From: Sphingopyxis sp. 2PD
GTDB lineage: Bacteria; Pseudomonadota; Alphaproteobacteria; Sphingomonadales; Sphingomonadaceae
DNA length: 64,000 bases
Direction of reading: 5' to 3'
NCBI RefSeq assembly: GCF_005503695.1
Contig: NZ_SCMU01000010.1
Location: forward strand, 1 to 64,000
The position numbers and the translations under genes were made by a program. Positions 19,665 to 28,190 of this stretch are shown in pieces. The notes under the pieces are model-generated. The model was given only the letters and a program-made list of their open reading frames with translations, had not been told where the DNA came from and did not search any database. Position 1 is the first letter of the stretch, and every line of letters begins with the position of its first letter.

Positions 19665-19841
19665 TCATGTGACGAGTTGCCACGTCCGAATGACCAGAAA
19701 GACCAAAGCGAAAATCGCGACCCACGCCAGCGCCATTTTGACCCAGTCGGTCATTGGCAAGCGCCGCGCGACCAGCGAGCTGATCACCAGCGCGAATGCC
19801 CCGACGAACCAGATCAGCTGGACGCCTGTGTCACCACTCAT
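19665..19841 (-). CDS. 58-residue membrane protein, translationally coupled
   Basis: A short reading frame starting MSGDTGVQLIWFVG. It has two hydrophobic segments (about residues 8-25 and 35-52) separated by ARRLPMTDW. Its ATG overlaps the TGA of the metallo-hydrolase gene by 4 nt (ATGA), so it is probably translated by coupling. The sequence resembles the N-terminal membrane anchor seen in some alphaproteobacterial TIGR02281 retropepsin-like proteases, from memory, but no protease domain follows. It is either a stand-alone small membrane protein or a remnant. Confidence 0.65.
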   Translation of the reverse strand: MSGDTGVQLIWFVGAFALVISSLVARRLPMTDWVKMALAWVAIFALVFLVIRTWQLVT

Positions 19842-20602
19842 AGCTGCACCTCCAGCCCGTCATATCCCGGCTCGACACCCGGTGGCAATTCGGCCGCCAG
19901 ATCGTCATAATCCATCGTGTTGTCCATGTGGGTGATGATCGCGCGTGGATTGCCGCATTTCTCAAGCGCCGCGAGCGTCATCGCCAGATGCGGATGCGTC
20001 GGGTGTGGATAGCGGCGCAGCGCATCGATCACGAACAGATCGACACCCTGGAAAAAGTCGACCATTTCGTCGGTAAATTTTGAAAAATCAGTGGCATATC
20101 CAATCTTGTGGACACCATCGCTAAAGACCAGTCCGCTCGCCTTGATCGGCCCGTGCGGCATTTCGATCGCCGAAACCTCGATGGGACCGATCGACTGGTG
20201 ATCCAGCAGATCGATCGGATCGACCAAGGCCGGATAGCCGGCATTTCCCGCAAAGGCGTATGTGAAGCGCCATTTGAGCGTGTCGAGCACATGGCCGCGC
20301 GCATAGGCGGGCACCTGCGACCCGCGCAGGTGCATGATCTGGCGCAGGTCGTCGAGACCATGGCAATGGTCGGCATGCTCATGCGTCCAGATGATGCCGT
20401 CGATCACGCCGACCTTGGCATCGAGCAGCTGGAGCCGCATGTCGGGGCTGCTGTCGACCAGCAAGCGAAAACCGCCGAGCGAGATCAGGATCGATGCGCG
20501 GCTGCGCAGGTTACGCGGATTGTCGGGGTCGCATTGCCCCCAGTCATTGCCGATCCGCGGTACGCCCGACGACGTTCCGCAGCCCAGGATGCGAACCTTC
20601 AT
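19838..20602 (-). CDS. Metallo-beta-lactamase-fold hydrolase (PhnP-like)
   Basis: 254 residues. The start was set at the ATG giving MKVRILGCGTSSGVPRIG, which is the family-typical N-terminus, although the frame is open further upstream. The metal site HEHADHCHGLDDLR is intact, and a late HLAMTL...THMDN supplies further ligands. It is close to PhnP and small phosphodiesterase-type MBL proteins commonly found after tatD. The substrate is unknown. It lies 13 nt after tatD and is coupled to the 58-residue ORF. Confidence 0.88.
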   Translation of the reverse strand: MKVRILGCGTSSGVPRIGNDWGQCDPDNPRNLRSRASILISLGGFRLLVDSSPDMRLQLLDAKVGVIDGIIWTHEHADHCHGLDDLRQIMHLRGSQVPAYARGHVLDTLKWRFTYAFAGNAGYPALVDPIDLLDHQSIGPIEVSAIEMPHGPIKASGLVFSDGVHKIGYATDFSKFTDEMVDFFQGVDLFVIDALRRYPHPTHPHLAMTLAALEKCGNPRAIITHMDNTMDYDDLAAELPPGVEPGYDGLEVQL

Positions 20603-20615
20603 AGCGCGCTTGACG

Positions 20616-21395
20616 TCACGGCGCCGCCTTTTTGAAAAGCTTGTAAAAATTGGCGCTGGTTGCCGCGGCCAGCGTTTCTTGGTCCTCGCCCCGCAGCGTT
20701 GCCAGAAACGCCAGCGTATCGGCGACAAACGCTGGTTCGCCTGTCTTGCCGCGGTGCGGGACGGGGGCGAGGAAAGGGGAGTCGGTTTCGATCAGCAGCC
20801 GGTCCTGCGGCAGCCATTTGGCGGTCGCCTGCAGATCGGCGGCATTCTTGAACGTCACGATGCCAGAGATCGAAATAATCAATCCCAGTTCGAGCGCCCT
20901 GCGCGCGAAATCGTCACTCGCGGTGAAGCAATGGATCACGCCGGTAAACGCCGCCCTGCCCATCTCTTCGCCCAGCAGCGCCAGCGTGTCCGCTTCGGCG
21001 TCACGGGTATGGACGATGATCGGCAGCCCCGTTGCCTGCGACGCGTGGATGTGGCGGCGGAAACTGTCCTGCTGCCGGACGCGGTCGCTCTTGTCGTAAT
21101 AATAGTCGAGGCCGGTCTCGCCGATGCCAACCACGCGCGGGTGCGCCGCACGCTCGATCAGCTTGGCGGTATCGACATCGGGATGACGGTCGGCGTCGTG
21201 CGGGTGGATGCCGACACTGGCCCACACGTCAGGATTGGCTTCTGCCGCCGCCAGGACATCGTCCCATTCGCTCTCGCGCGTTGCGATGTTGAGCATCGCC
21301 GTCACGCCGCGGGCGCGGGCGCGGTCGAGCACATCTCCCTGCTGTTCGGCGAGCCCCTTGTAATTGAGGTGGCAATGCGAATCGACGAGCATCAC
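20616..21395 (-). CDS. tatD: TatD-family metal-dependent hydrolase
   Basis: 259 residues. It starts MMLVDSHCHLNY with the HxH metal motif. Later motifs are GETGLDYYYDKS with the bridging glutamate, HTRDAE, VIHCFT and LIETDSPFLAPVPHRG. It belongs to the TIM-barrel 3'-5' DNase or deacylase group. Its ATG overlaps the metG stop by 4 nt. Confidence 0.93.
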   Translation of the reverse strand: MMLVDSHCHLNYKGLAEQQGDVLDRARARGVTAMLNIATRESEWDDVLAAAEANPDVWASVGIHPHDADRHPDVDTAKLIERAAHPRVVGIGETGLDYYYDKSDRVRQQDSFRRHIHASQATGLPIIVHTRDAEADTLALLGEEMGRAAFTGVIHCFTASDDFARRALELGLIISISGIVTFKNAADLQATAKWLPQDRLLIETDSPFLAPVPHRGKTGEPAFVADTLAFLATLRGEDQETLAAATSANFYKLFKKAAP

Positions 21396-22969
21396 GCCTC
21401 CCCTTCCCCTTCCGGCACGTCGAGGCGCGGGAAGAGGGGGGTCGGCTGTCCGAGCGAAAAGCCGCTTTCAGTAAGCTTTACGAACCAATCGCCGTCGTTC
21501 AACGCCGCAAAATTGCGCGCATCTTCGGCAATGCCCATCTGATCAAGTAGCATGTCGGCCGCGGTAGGTACCACCGGGCGGATTGCTATCGCGAGGGTGC
21601 GAACGACTTGGAACAAGGTCATCAGCACGGCGCGCATACGGTCAGGGTCAGTTTTGCGCAGCGCCCAGGGGGCTTGGGTGTCGACATATTGGTTGCACGC
21701 GAACACGGCACGCAACCACTCCTCAATCCCGACCGAGAAGGCTAGCTGTTCGAATTCGCGCGGCAGCAAGTTGCGGCAAGTATCGTTTACGATTGAAAAC
21801 AGTGCGCGATCATCCTCGTGCGACGCATAGTTCGCGGTCAGAGCGCCATCCAAGTTCTTGAAAATCATCGACAGGCTGCGCTGTGCCAGATTGCCGAAGC
21901 TGTTGGCGAGATCGGCATTGGCGGTCCACACGATCGCTTCCGCCGAATAGGTACCGTCCTGGCCAAAGCTGACTTCGCGCAGCAGATAATAGCGCAGCGG
22001 ATCGACCCCGAAGGTGTCGGCGAGCGCCATGGGATCGACGACATTGCCCAGAGACTTGGACATCTTTTCACCGCGGTTCAGCAGGAAGCCATGGCCGAAC
22101 ACCTGTTTGGGGAGCGGCAGACCGGCACTCATCAGGAAAGCCGGCCAGTAAACGGCATGAAAACGCACGATATCCTTGCCAATCATATGGATATTGGCGG
22201 GCCAGAATTTGCCGAAATCGCCATCCAGATCTGGATAGCCCAGCCCCGAAAGATAAGTGGTGAGCGCGTCAACCCACACATACATCACATGCCCCGGCGA
22301 TCCCGGAACCGGAACGCCCCAGTCGAAGCTGGTGCGCGAGACGCTGAGATCCTTGAGGCCGCCTTCGACGAAGCGCATCACCTCGTTGCGGCGGCTATCG
22401 GGGCGGATGAAATCGGGCTGGTCGTTGTAGAGCGTGAGCAATTTGTCCTGATAGTTCGACAGGCGGAAGAACCAGCTTTCCTCGACGGTCCACTCAACGG
22501 GGGTGCCTTGCGGCGACAGGCGGGCATCCCCTTCCCCGTCGACCAGCTCGCTTTCGTCGTAGAAAGCTTCGTCGCGAACCGAATACCAGCCCTCATAGCG
22601 GTCGAGATAAAGATCGCCATTGGCCTCCATTGCGCGCCAGATCGCTTGCGATGCGGCATGATGCGCTGGGTCCGACGTGCGCATGAAATTGTCATAGCTG
22701 ATATTCAGCTTGGCATACATCTCACGGAAATAAGATGACATTTCATCAGCCAGGTCGATCGTTTCACGACCCTGGTCACGCGCCGTCTGGAACATTTTCA
22801 GGCCATGTTCGTCGGTGCCGGTGATCAGCCGCACGTCGCGGCCCTGGGCGCGCTGGAACCGCGCCATCACGTCGGTGGCAATCGCTTCATAGGCGTGGCC
22901 GATATGCGGACGACCATTGGGGTAGCTGATCGCGGTGGTGATGTAGAAAGGGGCGCTGTTTTCGGACAT
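21392..22969 (-). CDS. metG: Methionyl-tRNA synthetase, short zinc-less form
   Basis: 525 residues. The class I HIGH motif appears as RPHIGHAYE, and the KMSKS loop as EKMSKSLGN. The connecting peptide between them has no cysteine pairs, so the zinc knuckle is absent, as in the MetG2-type enzymes. The C-terminal tRNA-binding appendix seen in E. coli MetG is also missing. It charges tRNA-Met. It is co-transcribed with holB upstream (38 nt gap) and tatD downstream. Confidence 0.94.
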   Translation of the reverse strand: MSENSAPFYITTAISYPNGRPHIGHAYEAIATDVMARFQRAQGRDVRLITGTDEHGLKMFQTARDQGRETIDLADEMSSYFREMYAKLNISYDNFMRTSDPAHHAASQAIWRAMEANGDLYLDRYEGWYSVRDEAFYDESELVDGEGDARLSPQGTPVEWTVEESWFFRLSNYQDKLLTLYNDQPDFIRPDSRRNEVMRFVEGGLKDLSVSRTSFDWGVPVPGSPGHVMYVWVDALTTYLSGLGYPDLDGDFGKFWPANIHMIGKDIVRFHAVYWPAFLMSAGLPLPKQVFGHGFLLNRGEKMSKSLGNVVDPMALADTFGVDPLRYYLLREVSFGQDGTYSAEAIVWTANADLANSFGNLAQRSLSMIFKNLDGALTANYASHEDDRALFSIVNDTCRNLLPREFEQLAFSVGIEEWLRAVFACNQYVDTQAPWALRKTDPDRMRAVLMTLFQVVRTLAIAIRPVVPTAADMLLDQMGIAEDARNFAALNDGDWFVKLTESGFSLGQPTPLFPRLDVPEGEGEA

Positions 22970-23007
22970 GGCCGCGCCTTAGCCGCTGGCGCGCGCGAGG
23001 GAAAGCG

Positions 23008-23994
23008 TCAGCGTGCCGGTTGCGTCGAACGCGGCGCCAGTTCGGCAAGGCAGTTGCCGATTTCAAACCCGACCATCGTGCCGTCATAGGAGCCGCGGAT
23101 CGCGTCGCGAACCGTGCGTTGGATGCGGTCCCATTGCGCCAAGATGGGAGCGATCTCGGCTACTGACCGTTCGCGCGCCAGCCGCGCGAGCAGCCCGGGG
23201 ACGATGTCGATCACCAGTTCGAGCCGAGGGCGATTGCTCGTGCCGCCGACCTCGCGCGCCAGCGCCTCGCGCAGCCGGTTTTCGGGGTCGCCGGTCGCGG
23301 CGATCGCGAGCAGTTTTTTCTCCATGGCGGCGACATCGCTGTCGATCAGTGCCAGCGCCTTGCCCGGCACGCCGCCCGATGCGGCGACGATCGCGCGCAC
23401 CTCGGCGACATCGAGCATCGGGCGCAAATCATGCAGCCATGCGGTCATGACGTCACGGTCAACGGGTTGAAAACGCAGCGTTCTGCACCGCGACCGGATC
23501 GTCGGCAATAAACGTCCCGGTGAGTGGCTGACGAGCAGGAACAGCGTTTTTGCCGGCGGTTCCTCCAGCGTCTTGAGCAGCGCATTGGCGGCGTCGATTT
23601 CCAGATCGTCGATCGCGTCGACGATGATCACGCGCCAGTCGCCCAGCGACAGCGACAGATGCAAGCGGCGGATCATGGTCCGCACCTGATCGATCGTGAT
23701 GTTGCGCGCCAGTTCCTTGCTCTTATCCTTCGGCTGGCGCGTCAGGTGCAGGATCTCGGGATGATTCCCCGCCTCGACAAGTCGCCCCGCGGCGCTGTCC
23801 CCCGGATCATCGACCCCAAATGCCTGCCCGTCGCCGCCGGCGCCATGGGTGACCAGGAAGCGAGCGACGCGGGCGGCAAAAGCCCCCTTCCCCATTCCCT
23901 GCGGCCCGGCGAGGAGCCAGGCGTGATGCAGCCTGCCGCCCTGCCAGCCTTCGAGAAAGGCCGCCTCGGCGTCCTGATGACCGATCATAGCCAT
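23008..23994 (-). CDS. holB: DNA polymerase III subunit delta-prime
   Basis: 328 residues. It starts MAMIGHQDAEAAF, overlapping the tmk stop. The Walker-like motif is GPQGMGKGAFA and the sensor region is LLKTLEEPP with SHSPGRLLPTIRSRCR, the SRC motif of clamp-loader subunits. The zinc-finger cysteines of E. coli delta-prime are not visible. It is the stator of the clamp loader. The tmk-holB pairing is common. Confidence 0.9.
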   Translation of the reverse strand: MAMIGHQDAEAAFLEGWQGGRLHHAWLLAGPQGMGKGAFAARVARFLVTHGAGGDGQAFGVDDPGDSAAGRLVEAGNHPEILHLTRQPKDKSKELARNITIDQVRTMIRRLHLSLSLGDWRVIIVDAIDDLEIDAANALLKTLEEPPAKTLFLLVSHSPGRLLPTIRSRCRTLRFQPVDRDVMTAWLHDLRPMLDVAEVRAIVAASGGVPGKALALIDSDVAAMEKKLLAIAATGDPENRLREALAREVGGTSNRPRLELVIDIVPGLLARLARERSVAEIAPILAQWDRIQRTVRDAIRGSYDGTMVGFEIGNCLAELAPRSTQPAR

Positions 23995-24605
23995 TCGGTC
24001 AGCCCCGTGAGGATCGCCGCGGTGACCCGTTCGGCGGGGGCATCGGCATCGACGATCCGCCAGCGCTCGGGCTCCGCCCCAGCCATTTCGACGAAGCGCT
24101 CGGCCAGGCGCGCCTGATATTCGGCGGGCTTGCTGCCCATGCGGTCGCTGCCACCACGGGCCGTCAGGCGGCGCGCGGCCTCGGCGGGGCTGACGGTGAG
24201 CAGAAAGGTGCGATCGGGCATCAGCCCTTCGGATCCGACACCGTGCAGCGCCAATATGTCGGCGTCGGTCAGGCCGCCGCCGCCGCCCTGATAAGCTCGG
24301 CTCGAATCGACGAAACGATCGCACAGCACCCACGCGCCGCGGGCCAGTGCCGGACGGATGGTCCGCGCGACATGGTCGGCGCGCGCGGCGGCGAACAGCA
24401 AGGCTTCGCTGCGCGCATCCCAGCGGTCGTCGCTGCCTTCCATCAACAGCGACCGGATCGCTTCGGCACCTGCGCTGCCGCCGGGCTCGCGCGTTGCCAC
24501 GACGTCGAGGCCGCGCGCCCTAATCGCCTCGGCCAGTGCGGCGATTTGCGTCGATTTGCCGACCCCCTCGCCGCCTTCAAGCGTGATAAAGCGCCCGGGT
24601 GTCAT
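23985..24605 (-). CDS. tmk: Thymidylate kinase
   Basis: 206 residues. P-loop EGGEGVGKST near the N-terminus, TREPGGS, the DRFVDSSRAYQG motif and a LID region with RGGSDRMG. It phosphorylates dTMP to dTDP for DNA synthesis. It starts 75 nt after the carboxypeptidase gene and overlaps holB. Confidence 0.95.
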   Translation of the reverse strand: MTPGRFITLEGGEGVGKSTQIAALAEAIRARGLDVVATREPGGSAGAEAIRSLLMEGSDDRWDARSEALLFAAARADHVARTIRPALARGAWVLCDRFVDSSRAYQGGGGGLTDADILALHGVGSEGLMPDRTFLLTVSPAEAARRLTARGGSDRMGSKPAEYQARLAERFVEMAGAEPERWRIVDADAPAERVTAAILTGLTEWL

Positions 24606-24680
24606 GCTGAAAGCCGACGAGGATCGAATGGGAGGCGCGCGTGCATTGCACCGCGGTAGCCGCCAGCACGGCGTTTGTCA

Positions 24681-25637
24681 TCACGGCGCGGCGCGCGCGC
24701 CGCCGCTCGCGATCTTTTTGCCCTTGCCGCCTTCGTTGGTGGCCATCGATTTGGCGAAACCCCAAGTCATCAGCCGCTCGGCTTCGTCGCGGCGCGCTTT
24801 GTCGCTCGGCAGGCCGGCAACGACCATGATCAGGCGCCGACCATCGCGCTTGGCCGATCCCAGCAGGCAATAGCCGGCTTCCGAGGTGTGGCCGGTCTTC
24901 AATCCGTCGGCGCCCAGAACGCGCCCGAGGATGGGATTGCGGTTGGCCTGGATGATCGGTTTGCCTTCGGGCGAAATACCGTGCTGGAGCCGGGGAAGTG
25001 AAAAATAGCGGTTGTAGCCCGCAGGATGATCGCGGATCAGCCGGTCGGCAAGCGTGATGAGATCGGCGGCGCTGACCTTGGTCACTCCGCCGTCGGGCCA
25101 GCCATTCGGCGTTCCGAAATTACTCGACGCCATGCCAATCTTTGCCGCTACGGCGTTCATTCTTTTTACGAAAGCTTCCTCACTTCCATCGATACCGACG
25201 GCCAGTGCGGCGGCAGCGTCGTTGCCCGATACGGTGATCAGGCCTTTGAGCAGGTCGTCGACGGAGACTTTTTCGCCCGGGCGAAGGAACATCGTCGATC
25301 CGCCGTTGCTGCCCCGCCATTTCTTCCAGGTCGCTTCGCTGACCGTAAACTGCTTGTCGCGCGTCAGTTCGCCCTTTTTGATCAGGTCGAGCACGACATA
25401 GGCTGTCATGACTTTCGCCATCGACGCGGGCGCGAAGCGTTTTTCCGCACCGCGTGAAAACAATATTTCGCCTGAATCGAGATCCTTGAGCATCACGATC
25501 GGCGCCTGCGTGGTGTAGGCGGGGCGTGTTGCCGCTGCGCTTTTGGGTTGCGACCCGTCGGCTGCCACCGCTGACGTTGCCGACGCCAGCAGAATGGCTG
25601 CGAAAATCGCGACGCTTTGCTTTGTGGTCTTTCGCAC
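24681..25637 (-). CDS. D-alanyl-D-alanine carboxypeptidase (PBP5-type catalytic domain only)
   Basis: 318 residues from a GTG start at 25637, chosen because the signal peptide begins there (VRKTTKQSVAIFAAILL). Catalytic motifs are SMAK (SxxK), SGN (SxN) and KTG in LKTGHTSEAGYC. After the catalytic domain the protein ends in a Lys/Gly/Ala-rich tail. The PBP5 C-terminal beta domain and its membrane-anchoring helix are missing. It trims peptidoglycan pentapeptides in the periplasm. It lies 10 nt after rlpA. Confidence 0.9.
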   Translation of the reverse strand: MRKTTKQSVAIFAAILLASATSAVAADGSQPKSAAATRPAYTTQAPIVMLKDLDSGEILFSRGAEKRFAPASMAKVMTAYVVLDLIKKGELTRDKQFTVSEATWKKWRGSNGGSTMFLRPGEKVSVDDLLKGLITVSGNDAAAALAVGIDGSEEAFVKRMNAVAAKIGMASSNFGTPNGWPDGGVTKVSAADLITLADRLIRDHPAGYNRYFSLPRLQHGISPEGKPIIQANRNPILGRVLGADGLKTGHTSEAGYCLLGSAKRDGRRLIMVVAGLPSDKARRDEAERLMTWGFAKSMATNEGGKGKKIASGGARAAP

Positions 25638-25647
25638 GCGGCGCCCG

Positions 25648-26619
25648 TCAGCGATCGCGCTGGACCACCGCGTCGCGGAAGCCTTTCGCCTTCGCCGTGC
25701 CGAGCGCGGTGCGCGCTTCGGCGTCGCTCGCAAAGGGGCCGATCCGAACGCGCCAGAGGTTGCCGGCCTTGCTGACCGTCCCGCCCACCGACTTTGCGGC
25801 GGCATCGGCGCGGCTTTCGCTGCTGAAAGCGCCAACCTGGACGACGAATTTTCCAGACACCGCGGGAACGGGCTTGGCGGGTGTTGCCGGTTTGGCCGCA
25901 GGCTTTGGTTTTTCAACCGCAAGCCGGTCATCGCCGGGCTTCGCTGTTCCCGATGCAATGGGCGCCGCGGGCTGCGCTTCGACGGGCGGCGCGGCAGCCG
26001 ACGCTTTCGGCACCGGCATGGCTTTGAGCTTGGTGCGCAGGATCGACAGCAATGAGTCGGGGGTCGCGATCCGCTCTGGAACCGCACGGCCCGTGCGCAG
26101 TTGCGCCCGCTCGGCGGCGGGCGGGTTGGTACGGCGGACCCGGACCGCGGATACACCGCCGGTTAGCCCCAGCTGTTCGGCGGCGCCGCGCGACAGGTCG
26201 ATCAGCCGGTCGCCGACCATCGGCCCGCGATCGTTGACACGCACCAGGATCGTGCGTCCGGTGTCGAGCGCGGTCACTTCGACATAGCTCGGCAACGGCA
26301 ACGTCTTGTGCGCGGCGCTGATCCCGGCGGGATCGAACGTCTCGCCATTGGCGGTCGGCCGTCCAGCGAGTTCGTCGCCATACCAGCTTGCGTAACCGAC
26401 ATCGTCATAATCGGCGATATCCGCGGGAGTGTAGGTGGTGCCCGCGATCGTATAGGGATCGCCGATCTTGACCGGCGTATCGCTCACGCCGCCGGCGGAT
26501 TGGGCCGGTGTCGGGCTGGCGGTTGGACCGCCGTCGCGCTCGCCGCCAAAACTGCCGCAGCCGCCGAGCAGCAGCATCGCCCCGGCCATTAGCGCCGCTT
26601 TTCTACCGATCGATTTCAT
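25648..26619 (-). CDS. rlpA: RlpA-family septal lytic transglycosylase, lipoprotein
   Basis: 323 residues. The lipobox is Leu-Leu-Gly-Gly-Cys at about residues 17-21. A double-psi beta barrel follows, with the motif DVGYASWYGDELAGRPTANGE and VRVNDRGPMVGDRLIDLS. A Pro/Ala linker then leads to a SPOR domain (GKFVVQVGAFSSESRA...RVRIGPF). The SPOR domain binds denuded septal glycan. The start overlaps the mltB end by 17 nt. Confidence 0.93.
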   Translation of the reverse strand: MKSIGRKAALMAGAMLLLGGCGSFGGERDGGPTASPTPAQSAGGVSDTPVKIGDPYTIAGTTYTPADIADYDDVGYASWYGDELAGRPTANGETFDPAGISAAHKTLPLPSYVEVTALDTGRTILVRVNDRGPMVGDRLIDLSRGAAEQLGLTGGVSAVRVRRTNPPAAERAQLRTGRAVPERIATPDSLLSILRTKLKAMPVPKASAAAPPVEAQPAAPIASGTAKPGDDRLAVEKPKPAAKPATPAKPVPAVSGKFVVQVGAFSSESRADAAAKSVGGTVSKAGNLWRVRIGPFASDAEARTALGTAKAKGFRDAVVQRDR

Positions 26620-27664
26620 CCGCCAGCAACCCCACTGATAGTGCGTAAAAATTGGAACAATTATAGTCCAATATCGCACGATAGTTACCGGTCAGCAAAT
26701 ATGCGGTCCGTCCGGGCCCATCGGGTTCGAGCAGAACCGCCTGAACCTGTCCATCGGGCCAGCGCCCACCGATCGGCTGGATCCCATCGGCGCGCCATTC
26801 GGCCATCGAACGCCAGCGGCTGTGGCGGGCAAAGACGCGTGGGCAGCGGGTGGGTGTCAGGCGGCTGGCAAAACGATTGCGGTCAAAGCCGCTGGGTACC
26901 GTTACGGCGACGCCCCAAGGCTGTCCGGCGCGCCAGCCCGCGCGGCGTAGGTAAGCACCGATCGATTCAATCGCATCGGCCTCGCTCGACCAGATGTTGG
27001 CGCGGCCGTCGCCGTCGCCATCTTCAGCGACTGCCAGATAGACCGACGGCAGGAACTGCGGATAGCCGAAGGCGCCCGCCCAGCTGCCCTTCAAGACTTC
27101 GCGCGGCACCCCGCGCTGGACCATCTCCAGCGTCGCGAGGAATTCGGGTTCGAACAGGCTACGGCGGCGCCCTTCATAGGCCAGTGTCGCCAGTGCTTCG
27201 GGCAGGTCGAAGCTGCCGGTTACCTGGCCGTAAGCGGTTTCATGGCCGTAAATCGCGATCATGATGCTGGTCGGTACCCCGGTGCGCGCTTCGATCCGCG
27301 ACAACAAGGGCAGCAGGCGGTCGTGGACGCGGCGTCCACCGCCGATCCGCGCGGCATCGACATGTTTGGCCTTGTAGGGCGCGAAATTCGGGATCGGGGT
27401 GTCGTTGGTCGGCGGGCTACCCAGATTGTCGCGGTCGAGCGCGACCACACGCGGATTGTAGCGCAGACCGGCGGTAACCCGGTCGAACACCTGCCGCGAC
27501 ACGCCGCGCGCCTGCGCCTTGGGCCACAGCGACTGGACATAGGCATCGAAGCCGCTGTCGCCGCTCTGCGCGTGCAGCGGCGCCGATGCGGTGAGCAGCC
27601 ATGCCGACAGAATGGCAGTGGTGACAGCGAAAAGGCGTCCGATTTTTAAACTGATAGCGTGCAT
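26603..27664 (-). CDS. mltB: Membrane-bound lytic murein transglycosylase B family
   Basis: 353 residues. A signal peptide ends Leu-His-Ala-Gln. The catalytic glutamate is in IYGHETAYGQVTG. GSWAGAFGYPQFLPS and NWSSEADAI-type family motifs follow. It cleaves the glycan backbone, leaving 1,6-anhydro ends. No C-terminal peptidoglycan-binding domain is present. It is the first gene of the long leftward envelope and replication cluster. Confidence 0.9.
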   Translation of the reverse strand: MHAISLKIGRLFAVTTAILSAWLLTASAPLHAQSGDSGFDAYVQSLWPKAQARGVSRQVFDRVTAGLRYNPRVVALDRDNLGSPPTNDTPIPNFAPYKAKHVDAARIGGGRRVHDRLLPLLSRIEARTGVPTSIMIAIYGHETAYGQVTGSFDLPEALATLAYEGRRRSLFEPEFLATLEMVQRGVPREVLKGSWAGAFGYPQFLPSVYLAVAEDGDGDGRANIWSSEADAIESIGAYLRRAGWRAGQPWGVAVTVPSGFDRNRFASRLTPTRCPRVFARHSRWRSMAEWRADGIQPIGGRWPDGQVQAVLLEPDGPGRTAYLLTGNYRAILDYNCSNFYALSVGLLADEIDR

Positions 27665-27812
27665 GATGCTCCCACCCATAGGGCGTGTCTCGCACAGATG
27701 CGAGCGGCTTGGCTAGGCAAGGGCGGGACGAGCCGAGTCATTCGCGCGGCGGGCCGAGCCGACAAGGTTTTTCTTGCCGCAGCGCATCCGCGCGCTATGG
27801 CGGCGGCCAAGC

Positions 27813-27902
27813 GGACAGGTGGCCGAGTGGTTTAAGGCAGCGGTCTTGAAAACCGCCGTGGGTGCAAGCTCACCGTGGGTTCGAATCCCACCCTGTCCGC
27901 CA
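27813..27902 (+). tRNA. tRNA-Ser (anticodon UGA)
   Basis: 90-nt type II tRNA. GGACAGG pairs with CCTGTCC, the discriminator is G, and CCA is encoded. The anticodon stem GCGGT/ACCGC holds the loop CTTGAAA, giving UGA. The long variable arm is GTGGGTGCAAGCTCAC. The T-loop is GTTCGAATC. Confidence 0.97.
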
Positions 27903-28150
27903 CGGCATGCACAAACAGCATGCAGCGTTTGGCAAATTACCGCGATGCCCGGTGCAGAGTGGACGCTACCCCAGGCCCGACGTCCGAAACGGTCGCGGCG
28001 AAATGCCACGGCGACCTTATGTTTTTGCCCCCCGTAGCGTGGTCGGCCATATCAGGCGGGTTGCCTATGGTAAACCCGATGTCCGGGCGGCTTTGAAGCG
28101 CGCGATTTTTGTTCAAGGCTGTGCCGCATTCGCTCCGTCTTGTGGTTGTC

Positions 28151-28169
28151 GCCGGGATGACATCCCGGC
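28151..28169 (+). promoter_or_regulatory. Leader hairpin just upstream of the autotransporter ribosome site
   Basis: GCCGGGAT-GAC-ATCCCGGC forms an 8-bp perfect hairpin ending 11 nt before GAGGAA (28181-28186) and 21 nt before the start codon. It could affect translation or mRNA stability of the large surface protein. The rest of the 288-nt gap after tRNA-Ser shows no other clear element apart from a GCATGC repeat near 27906. Confidence 0.4.
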
Positions 28170-28190
28170 TCCGATCACAAGAGGAACCCG

